Source: Candidatus Geothrix skivensis
GTDB taxonomy: Bacteria; Acidobacteriota; Holophagae; Holophagales; Holophagaceae
Length of the DNA stretch: 64,000 nucleotides
Reading direction: 5' to 3'
NCBI GenBank assembly: GCA_016721195.1
Contig: JADKIO010000006.1
Location: forward strand, 434,001-498,000
The position numbers and the translations under genes were made by a program. This document shows positions 44,403-53,141 of this stretch, piece by piece; the stretch's first letter is position 1; each line of letters opens with the position of its first letter. The notes under the pieces are model-generated. The model made no database searches. It was not told the DNA's origin and saw only the letters and a list, made by a program, of their open reading frames with translations.

Positions 44403-46013
44403 ATGTCCCATCCCCCAGAAAACCATCCTGGCCCAGGCTGGGGTTGATGTTCCGAGCCCTGCTGGGGCTGCTGGTCCTCCCGATCACCTCGGGTCGAGCC
44501 CAGCAGACCACCCCGCCCGCCTCCGGGGGTCACGGCTCCTACACCGCCCTCCACCTGACCAAGCAGCGACGTCTCACAGCGGATCACAGCAAGTTCAAGA
44601 TACTGCAGGGACCTTTCAAAGAGGGTGACGGCCCTGCGGTCACCCGGGCCTGCCTCACCTGCCACACCAAGGCCGCGCAGCAGGTCATGGCCACCTCCCA
44701 CTGGACCTGGAATGCCTCGAAGGACGGCAAGGATGGTTACGGGAAGGCCACCAGCCTGGTGAACAACTACTGCATCTCGATCATCGGGGGAAACACCGAG
44801 GGCTGCGCCCGCTGCCATGCCGGCTACGGTCTCAAGAACAAGCACTTCGATTTCACCCGACAAGAGAACGTGGACTGCCTCGTCTGCCACGACACCACCG
44901 GCGACTACGAAAAGGAAAAGGGGGGATGGCCCAACCCCGCCGTGCCACTGGCAGAGGTAGCCCAGAAGGTCGGTGCTCCCAGCAACAGGAACTGTGGCGT
45001 GTGCCACTTCTTCGGGGGTGGTGGCGACGCCACCAAGCATGGGGACCTGGATGACACCATCCTGAAGGCCCCCCGCATCGAGGATGTGCACATGTCCAAA
45101 CAGGGCGCGGGCATGGATTGCGTGGACTGCCATGTATCCGATGCGCACCAGGTGGGCGGCCCGAACTATGTCATTCCGGCGGATCGCCGCGAGCAGTCCA
45201 AATTCCCCGGCGAAAGCCTGTCCCGGATGTCCTGCGCATCCTGCCACTCGGATTCTCCCCACAAGTCCTACATCCTGAACCGCCACTACCAGAAGGTGGC
45301 CTGCCAGACCTGCCACATCCCCGCCTTCGCCCGGGGCACGCTGCCCACCAACACCTACTGGGACTGGGCCACCGCCGGTCGCCTGAAGAACGGGCGGGGC
45401 TACAAGGAAGAGGATGCCAATGGCTTCGAGACCTACAACAGCATCCACGGGGAGATGGTCTGGCAGCGGAACGTCAGGCCCACCTATGAGTGGTACAACG
45501 GCAGCCTTCAGTTCACCCGGCTGACGGACACCATCACCATCCCTGCCAGCGGCAAGGTCATCCTCAATCCCGCCGAGGGTTCCTACGCCGACCCCAACGC
45601 GAAAATCTGGCCCTTCAAGTTCCATGAAGGCAGCCAACCCTACGATACGGTCCTGAGCAAGTTCGTGGCCCCCTACACGTCAGGCCCCAAGGGTTCCGGC
45701 GCCTACTGGGGCGACTGGAACTGGGATATCGCGATCAAGATGGGCATGGAAACCGCCGGACTCCCCTACAGCGGCAAGTACGGCTTCGTGAAGACCTCCA
45801 TGCTTTGGCCCATCACCCACATGGTCGCCCCCAAGGAGCAGGCCCTGGCCTGCACCGAGTGCCACAGCAGGAATGGTCGCCTGGCCTCGGTCCCGGGTTC
45901 TATCTCCTGGGCCGTGACCGGGGACGGGCATCGATGCCATCGGGCTCGGCATGGTCATCCTCACCATCCTCGGCGTGCGTATCCACGGCCTGATCCGCTT
46001 TCTCCACAAGTAG
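44403..46013 (+). CDS. Octaheme tetrathionate reductase (OTR) family cytochrome c, about three indels
   Basis: About 536 residues. Eight CXXCH motifs: CLTCH, CARCH, CLVCH, CGVCH, CVDCH, CASCH, CQTCH and CTECH. The NNYCISIIGGNTEGCARCHAGYGLKNK stretch is typical of OTR cytochromes, which reduce tetrathionate, nitrite or hydroxylamine in vitro. The C-terminus has GFYLLGRDR and a membrane anchor (IDAIGLGMVILTILGVRIHGLIRFLHK). ATG 44403 has an excellent AGGAGTGATC site, but one base is missing near 44440, so the signal segment (MFRALLGLLVLPITSG) is read from a second start at 44447. Two further slips fall near 45895 and 45928. The anchor and the adjacent cytochrome b imply a quinone-linked complex facing the periplasm. 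Confidence 0.88.
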
Positions 46014-46027
46014 CCCCGGGAGCCACC

Positions 46028-46633
46028 ATGCGACGCGTCATCCTGTATGAAACTTTTGAACGCATCTGGCACTGGGCCCAGGCCCTCCTGATCATCCTGT
46101 TGATGGTGACCGGCTTCGAGATCCGGGGCTTCGGCTTCCACCTCTTCGGCTTCCAGAGAGCGGTCTCGCTGCACAACACAAGCGCCGTGAGCCTGGGGGT
46201 TCTCATCACCTTCGCCATCTTCTGGCACGTCACCACCGGCGAATGGCGCCAGTACATTCCCACCCGGAAGTTCCTGCGGGAGATGTTCGCCTTCTACCTC
46301 ACCGGCATCTTCAAGGGTGCCCCCCACCCGGTGAAGAAGCACCGGATGGCCAAACTGAATCCCCTTCAGCGGCTGGCCTACCTGGGCTTCAAGGTCCTGA
46401 TCCTCCCGGTGCAGGCCACCACGGGAGTGCTGTACTACTTCTATCCCAACCTTCAGCACGCCTTGGGCTGGTCCCCCAATGCTCTCTGGATCATCGCCGT
46501 CATCCACGTCCTCGGGGCCTTCGGCCTGGTGGCCTTCCTGGTGGGGCATGTACTGACCACCACCGGGCATACCCCTTCACCAACCTCAAGGCCATGATCA
46601 CCGGATGGGAAGACCTTCCCCGACGATGCCTAG
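46028..46633 (+). CDS. Di-heme cytochrome b (b561 family) partner of the octaheme cytochrome, two indels
   Basis: A 201-residue membrane protein with four to five helices and candidate heme-ligating His in FERIWHWAQALLIILLMVTGF, AVSLHNTSAVSLG, FAIFWHVTTG and WIIAVIHVLGAFGLVAFLVGHV. It would pass electrons between the quinone pool and the octaheme cytochrome 14 bases upstream. Near 46575 one base is lost (GHTP to FTNLKAMITGWEDL) and near 46620 one is gained, so the true end is ...EDLPDDA with TAG at 46631. The compensating pair keeps the overall length divisible by three. Confidence 0.82.
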
Positions 46634-46678
46634 TTCGAGGAGAGCTAGGAGTCCCAGCTCCCATGGTTGACGCCTCGA

Positions 46679-48295
46679 TCACAGCACGCTCAGAACCACT
46701 TCTCCCTCAACCAGGGAGAATTCAGCCTCACAGGTTTGAGCGGGGACGCTGAAGGCCAGTTCCTCCAGGCCCGCGGTTCCCGCCTCGATCTCGGCCATGA
46801 GCACCCTGGGGTCGTGCTGGAAGGGGATGCGGCAGACCGGCAAGGCATCCCCGCCGCCTGGTTCCTCCAGCACCACCGCTGAATAGCCGAAACACGCGAT
46901 CACATCGGCGGCCAGCCCCGCCCAGGAGGGCATCGTCCTGCGCGTCGAAGAGCTCCCGGAAGCAGGCCCGCTGGGCCTCGATGGGGTGGGGCACGGGATG
47001 GGTGTCCAGCCAGGTGGCGAAGGCCTCGAAAACCTCCGAGGGCCGCAGCCCCAGAGGCTCCAGGAGCATGCCGAACCAGGGCACGGCCCGGCCCCGGTTG
47101 TAGAGGACATCGCAGCCCTCGGCGATGCGTGCGGCCTGGGCCAGATCCTCTGGGCCGAAGGTCGGCGAGGCGAGCACCCGGTAGGGGTTGGAGCTCTCGT
47201 GGGCGAGGCCCAGCCCCGCCGCCGTCTCGGCCAGGCGCGTGCCCGGGAGCACCGAGAGGCGGAAGACATCGAGGTGATTGGGTACCAGGCCCATGGCGAA
47301 ATCCACGCTCGCCCGGAAGCCATCAAGGGTATCGCCGGGGAGCCCGTAGATGAGGTCAAACCCATAGGGGACGCCGACCTGATGCAGCAGGAGGATCTTG
47401 GCTTCGAAGTCCTCCGGGTCGAAGCTCCGGCTGATGTTCCGGAGCACGTCATCATGGGCGCTCTGGAGGCCGATCTGGAGGGTGCAGTGGATGGCCGCGA
47501 AGAGCCCGGCCATCTCCGCATCGAGGAACTCGCTGCGCGCCTCGAAGAAGAAGTGGGTGGTGGGAGCCTTGGCCGCGATGAGCCTCAGCACCTGCTTGGC
47601 CTGCACCTTGTGGTAGTTGAAGGTGGGGTCGAGGACAAAGACTTCGCGAATGCCCCGGGCCTCGAACAGCTCCAGCTCCGCCTCCACCCGGGCCAGGGGG
47701 ATCCGGCGGGTACCCGCCGTGCCCCGGGCCTCGAAGCAGAAGTCGCAGGTGAAGGGACAGCCCCGGGACAGCTCCCAGAGCGCCCCGCCATAGTCCTCCG
47801 GGCGCAAGGTGCCATCCAGGTAGGGCGAGGGCAGGCCCGTCAGGTCCTTCACCGGCGCCGGTTGCGCCCAGGCAGCGATGGCTTGGGGCGAGTCCCCCCG
47901 AAGGAGGCGTTGCACGGCCTCGACGATGATCTCTTCGCCCTCCCCCGGCAGGACGAAATCCATGGCGGGGTCGGCCAGGACGCCACTCAGGTCCGCCGTG
48001 GCCTCCGCACCGCCCGAGAAGGTGATGATGCCCGGCCGGGCCACCTTCAGGAGTGCCGCGATCGCCAGGGTCTGGCCGCGATTCCAGACGTACATGGAGA
48101 ACCCCACCAGGTCCGGCCCGAGGCCAGGATCCGCTCCGCCACCAGCGCGGCCGGTTCCGCCACGAAGGCATCCACGACCCGGGTCGAGATCTCGTCTCCG
48201 AAGGCGCCTCTCAGCGCGGACGCGAGCATGGCCGGTCCGAGTGGCAGTGCCCGGGGAGAGGGTTCGATGTGGATTGCGACCAGCACCAGCTTCAT
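46679..48295 (-). CDS. B12-binding domain radical SAM protein, two indels
   Basis: About 538 residues. N-terminal cobalamin-binding-type domain (MKLVLVAIHIEPSPRALPLGPAMLAS ... DLVGFSMYVWNRGQTLAIAALLK ... ITFSGGAEATADLSGVL ... VLPGEGEE), radical SAM core with cluster motif CPFTCDFC (CX3CX2C), then FVLDPTFNYHKVQAKQVLRLIAAK and a DUF4080-like C-terminal part. The N-terminal His of DXHXXG B12 motifs is not seen, so cobalamin may not bind in the base-off mode. Slips fall near 48120 and 46925. Substrate unknown. Convergent with the cytochrome operon. Confidence 0.82.
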
Positions 48296-48411
48296 GAGTC
48301 CACCTGACTAGCAGCCTAGCCCCCTGCCGCGGATGGGGTGGCCAATTCCCGGCCGCGACTCATGCCCATGGCCTCCCACTCCGATCCGGAGGAAGCCCCC
48401 TGGAGTTCCCT

Positions 48412-49205
48412 GTGCGACTGCTGCCCCTGATCCTCGCCGCCACCACTTTCGGCATGCTGGCCGAGGAACACGCCGCCCCGGCAGGCAAGGCCAAGCCGAA
48501 GGCCGCGGTCCAGGCCCATGCGTCGGCCCCGGCGGCCCATGGCCCGGCACCCGCCCTGGATGCCCCGGACAGCCCCGCCGCGGGCCTCTCCGAGCTCAGC
48601 GCGGGCAATGCCCGCTTCGTGGCCGGGAAGCGCGTCCGCACCCTGGACACGGGGCACGATGCCGCCATGCGGGCTGCGCTCGTAGGTGGTCAGGCGCCCT
48701 TCGCGGTGATCTTCACCTGCTCCGACAGCCGGGTACCCGACGCCCTCCTCTTCGATCAGGAGGCGGGACGCCTCTTCACCATCCGCGAGGCGGGCAACGC
48801 GCCGGATCTGCAGGGCCTCGCCTCCGCCGAGTACGCCGCCGAGCACCTGGGCTCCAAGGTCATCGTCGTCCTGGGCCACAGCAGCTGCGGCGCCGTGAAA
48901 GCCGTGCGCGAAGCCAATGGCAAGCCCCTGCCTGGCAGCCTCTGGGCCCTCCAGGCGGGCATGGCGGGCCTGCTGGAAAGCATCCCCCAGGATCCCAACG
49001 AGGACGCCAAGGCCCACCTGGGTCGCCTGGAAGAGGCCAATGCCCGGCGCCAGGCCCAGGCCCTGCTGGACCGCTCGGCCCTGCTGCGGGATCTCGCGGC
49101 CGCCGACAAATCTGGGTCGTCCCGGCCCTCTACCACCTGGACAGCGGCAAGGTGCTGTTCTTCAAGCCCGTGTCTGCGGTTGTGGCGCCACCGGCCCACC
49201 ACTGA
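48412..49205 (+). CDS. Exported beta-class carbonic anhydrase, one indel
   Basis: Interconverts CO2 and bicarbonate. About 264 residues with a signal peptide (LLPLILAATTFGMLA) and an Ala/Pro/His linker, hence periplasmic. Zinc ligands and catalytic dyad: Cys-Asp-Arg in FTCSDSRVPD, then His and Cys in LGHSSCGAVKA. Near 49108 one A is missing from an A run (AAADK to IWVVPALYHLDSGKV), after which the protein ends VVAPPAHH. GTG start at 48412 with GGAG upstream. Periplasmic placement suggests a role in bicarbonate supply or surface pH rather than cytosolic carboxylation. Confidence 0.85.
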
Positions 49206-49222
49206 CCTGCCAGACTGGGGGC

Positions 49223-50638
49223 ATGGACGCCCAAGACTTCCGCCGCCTCGGATACCAGCTCGTGGACTGGATCGCAGACTACCGCGAAGGTCTGGAGCGC
49301 CTGCCCGTCATGAGCCGGGTCCAGCCCGGGGAGATCCGGGCGGCCTTCCCGGATCATCCGCCCCAGCATGGGGGCCGCATGGACCAGGCCCTGGCGGCCC
49401 TGGAGCGGGACGTGCTGCCAGGCATCACCCACTGGAACCACCCATCCTTTTTCGCCTACTTCCCCAGCAACACCAGTTACAGTTCGATCCTTGGCGACCT
49501 TGCTGCTTCAGGCCTCGGTGTCCAGGGCATGAGCTGGCAGACCAGCCCCGCCGCCACGGAAGTGGAAGAGGTGGTCATGGACTGGCTGCGGCAGATGGTG
49601 GGCCTGAGCCCCGCCTTCACCGGCGTCATCCACGACACCGCCAGCACCGCCACCTTCACCGCCCTGCTCTGCGCCCGGGAGAAGGCCTCTGGCTTCGCCC
49701 AGGACGGCGAGGGCCTGCAAAGCGGCGAGGCGCCCCTGGTGGTCTACGCCTCGGACCAGGGCCACAGCTCCATCGAGAAGGCCGCCCTGCTGGCGGGCTT
49801 CGGCCGCAGCTTCCTGCGGCTCGTCCCCACCGATGAGAACCACGCCATCCGCATCGATCTGCTGCAGGCGGCCATCGAGAAGGACCTGGACATCGGCTTG
49901 CGCCCCTGCGCCCTGGTGGCCGCCGTGGGTACCACGGGCACCACGGCCCTGGACCCCGTGGCCGCCATGGCCGACCTGGCGGAACAGCACGGCCTGTGGC
50001 TCCACGTGGACGCGGCCCTGGCGGGCACGGCCATGGTGCTGCCCGAGTGCCGCTGGATGTGGGCGGGCGTGGAGCGGGCCGACAGCCTGGTCTTCAACCC
50101 CCACAAGTGGATGGGCGTGGGCTTCGACCTGAGCGCCTACTATGTCCGCGACCCCCAGCACCTCATCCGCGTCATGAGCACCAACCCCAGCTACCTGCGC
50201 ACGGCCCAGGACGGTCAGGTGAGCAACTTCCGCGACTGGCACATCCAGCTGGGCCGCCGCTTCCGGGCCCTCAAGCTGTGGTTCTACCTCATGGACGTGG
50301 GCGTGGAGGGACTGCAAGCCCGCCTGCGGCGCGACCTGGAGAACGCCCAGTGGCTAAAGGAGCAGGTGGACGCCACCCCGGACTGGGAGCGACTGGCGCC
50401 CGTGCCCCTGCAGACCGTGTGCCTCCGGCACCTCGCGCCCGGACTCGATGAGACCGCCCTGGCCACCCACAACCTGGCCATCGCCCGCCGCATCAACGAA
50501 GGCGGCAAAGCCTATCTCACGCCCTCCATCCTCAAAGGCACGCAGATGCTGCGGGTGAGCATCGGCGCGGAAAGCACCGAGCGGCGGCATGTGGAACAGC
50601 TCTGGACCGCCCTCCAGCTGGCTTCGCAGAGCGGCTGA
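49223..50638 (+). CDS. PLP-dependent aromatic-L-amino-acid decarboxylase family protein
   Basis: Group II decarboxylase of 471 residues. PLP-binding Lys in FNPHKWMGVGFDLSAYYV; His stacking on PLP in YASDQGHSSIEKAALLAG; cofactor Asp in HGLWLHVDAALAGTAMV; N-terminal GYQLVDWIADYREGLERLPV and WNHPSFFAYFPSNTSYSSILGD typical of AADC/tyrosine/phenylacetaldehyde-synthase enzymes. Produces an aromatic amine (or aldehyde) from Tyr, Trp, Phe or Dopa; the substrate cannot be assigned. ATG 49223 is 18 bases after the carbonic anhydrase stop. Confidence 0.9.
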   Translation: MDAQDFRRLGYQLVDWIADYREGLERLPVMSRVQPGEIRAAFPDHPPQHGGRMDQALAALERDVLPGITHWNHPSFFAYFPSNTSYSSILGDLAASGLGVQGMSWQTSPAATEVEEVVMDWLRQMVGLSPAFTGVIHDTASTATFTALLCAREKASGFAQDGEGLQSGEAPLVVYASDQGHSSIEKAALLAGFGRSFLRLVPTDENHAIRIDLLQAAIEKDLDIGLRPCALVAAVGTTGTTALDPVAAMADLAEQHGLWLHVDAALAGTAMVLPECRWMWAGVERADSLVFNPHKWMGVGFDLSAYYVRDPQHLIRVMSTNPSYLRTAQDGQVSNFRDWHIQLGRRFRALKLWFYLMDVGVEGLQARLRRDLENAQWLKEQVDATPDWERLAPVPLQTVCLRHLAPGLDETALATHNLAIARRINEGGKAYLTPSILKGTQMLRVSIGAESTERRHVEQLWTALQLASQSG

Positions 50639-50688
50639 GGCCATTCCCCATTGCGCTGCCGGCCTCACTTCGGCACACTTGCCTGATC

Positions 50689-50757
50689 ATGATTGCTGTC
50701 ACGACCCTCAACCCGCCGCCTGCCCAGCCCACCTCCGGTGCGCCGCGAGGGGTTTGA
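50689..50757 (+). CDS. Proline-rich leader peptide of proBA (candidate)
   Basis: A 22-codon reading frame, ATG to TGA, between the decarboxylase and proB. Residues 8-14 are NPPPAQP and a fifth Pro is at 19. It is followed at once by an alternative hairpin and an intrinsic terminator that ends 17 bases before the proB start codon. The layout is that of translation-coupled attenuation, with ribosomes stalling at Pro codons when prolyl-tRNA is scarce. Weak point: no clear ribosome site precedes this ATG. Confidence 0.5.
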   Translation: MIAVTTLNPPPAQPTSGAPRGV

Positions 50758-50792
50758 GCCAGTCGCTTTCCCAACCGGCTCACCTCCACCCC
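50749..50792 (+). promoter_or_regulatory. Possible antiterminator upstream of proB
   Basis: TGAGCC (50755-50760) pairs with GGCTCA (50777-50782), and GGGG (50749-50752) can pair with CCCC (50789-50792), the 5' arm of the terminator. The two structures are mutually exclusive. The leader-peptide stop codon lies in the first strand. Confidence 0.4.
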
Positions 50793-50820
50793 CGGGTCGC
50801 ACACCGACCCGGGGGTTTTT
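50789..50820 (+). terminator. Intrinsic terminator directly in front of proB
   Basis: CCCCCGGGTCG / GACCCGGGGG-type stem, 11 perfect base pairs (50789-50799 and 50805-50815), loop CACAC, followed by TTTTT then CTTT. Only 16 bases remain before the proB ATG, which leaves no room for a downstream promoter. Transcripts that make proB must read through it. Confidence 0.88.
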
Positions 50821-50836
50821 CTTTCAGTGAGAAGCC

Positions 50837-51706
50837 ATGAACCCAAGCCCGAAAGCCAAAGCCATCCGGGGATTCCGGCCCACCCGCCGGGAGGAACTAC
50901 CCCGGGTGAAGCGCATCGTCGTGAAGCTGGGCACCCAGGTGGTGCTGGATGCCGAAGGCCGCCCCGCCCTCAGCCGCCTCTACGGCCTCATGGAGACCGT
51001 GGCGGAGCTCCGGCGCCAGGGCGGCCAGCCGGTGCTGGTGTCCTCCGGAGCCATCGGCCTGGGGGCCCGGCAGCTGGGCATCAAGCCCAAGGGGCTGGCC
51101 CAGAAGCAGGCCTGTGCCGCCGCGGGCCAGGGGCAGCTCATGTCCATCTACCAGGAGGGCTTCGCCCGCATGGGCCTCTGCGCTGCCCAGGTGCTGCTGA
51201 CGGAGGACGACTTTTCGGATCCCGTCCGCTACGCCAACCTGCGGCACACCCTGGATACCCTGCTGGAGCTGGGGGCCATCCCCGTGCTCAACGAGAACGA
51301 CACGGTCTCCACCCTGGAACTGGAGCGGCCGGTCCCAGGTCGCACGGCCATCTTCAGCGACAACGACCATCTGTCGGCCCTGGTGGCCACCCACCTGGAG
51401 GCGGATCTGCTGGTGCTCCTCTCGGATGTGACGGCGCTGCACACCCGGAACCCCGGGCTCCATCCCGATGCGCTGCCGCTGGCGGAGGTGGCCTTCGGGG
51501 CCGACCTTGGCGTGACCCTGGAGGGCACTTCGGCGCGGGGTCGGGGCGGCATGGTCAGCAAGGTGGAGGCGGCCCGGGTGGCGGCGCGGGCCGGTGTGCC
51601 CGTGGTGCTGGCATCGGGCCTGGTGCCCAACGTCCTGCGGCAGATCCTCGTGGGGGAGCCCGTGGGGACGCTTTTCCTCGCCGCCCCGAAGGGAGGCCGA
51701 CCATGA
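50837..51706 (+). CDS. proB: Glutamate 5-kinase
   Basis: First step of proline synthesis: phosphorylates glutamate to gamma-glutamyl phosphate. 289 residues: amino-acid-kinase fold with KRIVVKLGTQVV, LVSSGAIGLGARQLG, VLNENDTVS, FSDNDHLSALVA, GRGGMVSKVEAARVA. The C-terminal PUA domain of E. coli ProB (367 residues) is absent, as in many bacteria. Weak ribosome site (GAGAAG). Controlled by the upstream terminator/leader arrangement and coupled by ATGA overlap to proA. Confidence 0.95.
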   Translation: MNPSPKAKAIRGFRPTRREELPRVKRIVVKLGTQVVLDAEGRPALSRLYGLMETVAELRRQGGQPVLVSSGAIGLGARQLGIKPKGLAQKQACAAAGQGQLMSIYQEGFARMGLCAAQVLLTEDDFSDPVRYANLRHTLDTLLELGAIPVLNENDTVSTLELERPVPGRTAIFSDNDHLSALVATHLEADLLVLLSDVTALHTRNPGLHPDALPLAEVAFGADLGVTLEGTSARGRGGMVSKVEAARVAARAGVPVVLASGLVPNVLRQILVGEPVGTLFLAAPKGGRP

Positions 51707-53019
51707 CCGCGGAACCCCACCCTCCCCTGCAGGTGCAGGCCGTGGCCCAAGCGGCCCGGGAGGCCTCGCGCCGACTGGCCACCACCACTTCTGAGCAGCG
51801 GGTTTCGGTCCTCGACCGGCTGGCCCGGCAGCTGGAGCGCCAGGGTCCGGCCATCCTCGCCGCCAATGCGGAGGATGTGGCCCTGGCTTCTGAAGCCCTG
51901 GAAGCGTCAGCCCTGCAGCGGCTCAAGCTGGACGGCCCCAAGCTGGCGGCCATGGTCCAGGGCGTGCGCGCCGTGGCGGCCCTGCCGGATCCCCTCCACC
52001 GGGTGCAGCTGCGCCGGGAGCTGGACGAGGGCCTCGAGCTCACCCGGGTGGCCTGCCCCCTGGGGGTGCTGTGCGTCATCTTCGAATCCCGCCCGGACGC
52101 CCTCGTTCAGATCAGCGCCCTGGCCCTGAAGAGCGGGAACGCGGTGCTGCTCAAGGGTGGCAGCGAAGCCCACCGCTCCAACGGGGCCCTGCTCGACTGC
52201 ATCCAGACCGCGCTGCGCGAGGCCGGCCTGCCGGAAACCTCGGTCCAGGGCCTGCCGGACCGGGCGGCGGTGGCCGCCCTGCTGCAGCGCCCGGACCTGG
52301 TGGACCTGGTGATCCCCCGGGGGTCCAATGCCATGGTGCAAAGCATCCAGGCCGCCACGCGGATCCCGGTGCTGGGCCATTCCGAGGGCATCTGCCACCT
52401 GTTCCTGGATGTAGCCGCCGATACGGTCATGGCCGTGGCCCTGGTGCGGGACGCCAAGCTGCAGTATCCCTCCGCCTGCAATGCCGTGGAGACGGTGCTC
52501 ATCCACCGCGGGGCCGCGGCCCGCCTGCTGCCCGCCCTGGTGGCGGACCTGGCCCCCCGGGGGGTGGAACTGCGGGGCTGCCGGGCATGCCTGGCTCTGG
52601 TCCCCGCCCTGCTGGAGGCCACGGAGGCCGACTGGGACACGGAATACGGGACGCCCATCCTGGCCCTGAAGGTGGTGGCCGATCTGGATGAAGCCTTGGC
52701 CCACATCCGCGCCCACGGCAGCGGCCACACCGAAGCCATCGTCACCGAAGACCAGGCCGCGGCCGAGCGTTTCCTGGCCGAGGTGGACGCGGCGGGCGTG
52801 TTCCACAACGCCTCGACCCGCTTCGCTGACGGCTTCCGCTACGGCTTCGGTGCCGAGGTCGGCATCAGCACCGGGCGCATCCATGCCCGGGGGCCTGTGG
52901 GCATCGAAGGCCTGCTCAGCTACCGCTACCTCCTGAAAGGCCACGGCCACCGGGTGGAGGACTATTCCGGCCCAGCCGCGCGGCCCTTCCGGCATGCGGA
53001 TCTTCCGCTGGACATATAA
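51703..53019 (+). CDS. proA: Gamma-glutamyl phosphate reductase
   Basis: Second step of proline synthesis: NADPH-dependent reduction of gamma-glutamyl phosphate to glutamate semialdehyde. 438 residues of the aldehyde dehydrogenase superfamily. Catalytic Cys in YPSACNAVETVLIH; FESRPDALVQISALALKSGNAVLLKGGSEA; VIPRGSNAMVQSIQ; C-terminal GFGAEVGISTGRIHARGPVGIEGLLSYRY. Start ATG overlaps the proB stop (ATGA). The channelled intermediate explains the tight pairing. Confidence 0.96.
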   Translation: MTAEPHPPLQVQAVAQAAREASRRLATTTSEQRVSVLDRLARQLERQGPAILAANAEDVALASEALEASALQRLKLDGPKLAAMVQGVRAVAALPDPLHRVQLRRELDEGLELTRVACPLGVLCVIFESRPDALVQISALALKSGNAVLLKGGSEAHRSNGALLDCIQTALREAGLPETSVQGLPDRAAVAALLQRPDLVDLVIPRGSNAMVQSIQAATRIPVLGHSEGICHLFLDVAADTVMAVALVRDAKLQYPSACNAVETVLIHRGAAARLLPALVADLAPRGVELRGCRACLALVPALLEATEADWDTEYGTPILALKVVADLDEALAHIRAHGSGHTEAIVTEDQAAAERFLAEVDAAGVFHNASTRFADGFRYGFGAEVGISTGRIHARGPVGIEGLLSYRYLLKGHGHRVEDYSGPAARPFRHADLPLDI

Positions 53020-53091
53020 GATTCATTAATCAAATCATAAATGGTTATAACTTGAGCCAGGGGTCTGGACTGCTAACCTTGAGTGGTGTCT

Positions 53092-53121
53092 TGTCGCCCT
53101 CAACTTCGTGTCGGGGCGACA
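53092..53121 (+). promoter_or_regulatory. Leader hairpin before the aminotransferase
   Basis: TGTCGCCC (53092-53099) and GGGCGACA (53114-53121) form a perfect 8-bp stem with a 14-nt loop, 20 bases before the GTG start. Upstream, TTGAGC (53053-53058) and TAACCT (about 53075) could form a weak promoter. The region after proA (53020-53050) is AT-rich. Confidence 0.4.
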
Positions 53122-53141
53122 TTTCCTTATCGGGAGGTACC

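Noticed and set aside
46643..46660. CTAGGAGTCCC at another convergent junction, possible third copy of the dispersed repeat
   Set aside because: Only the first seven bases of the repeat end match and there is no second end or core; could be chance.
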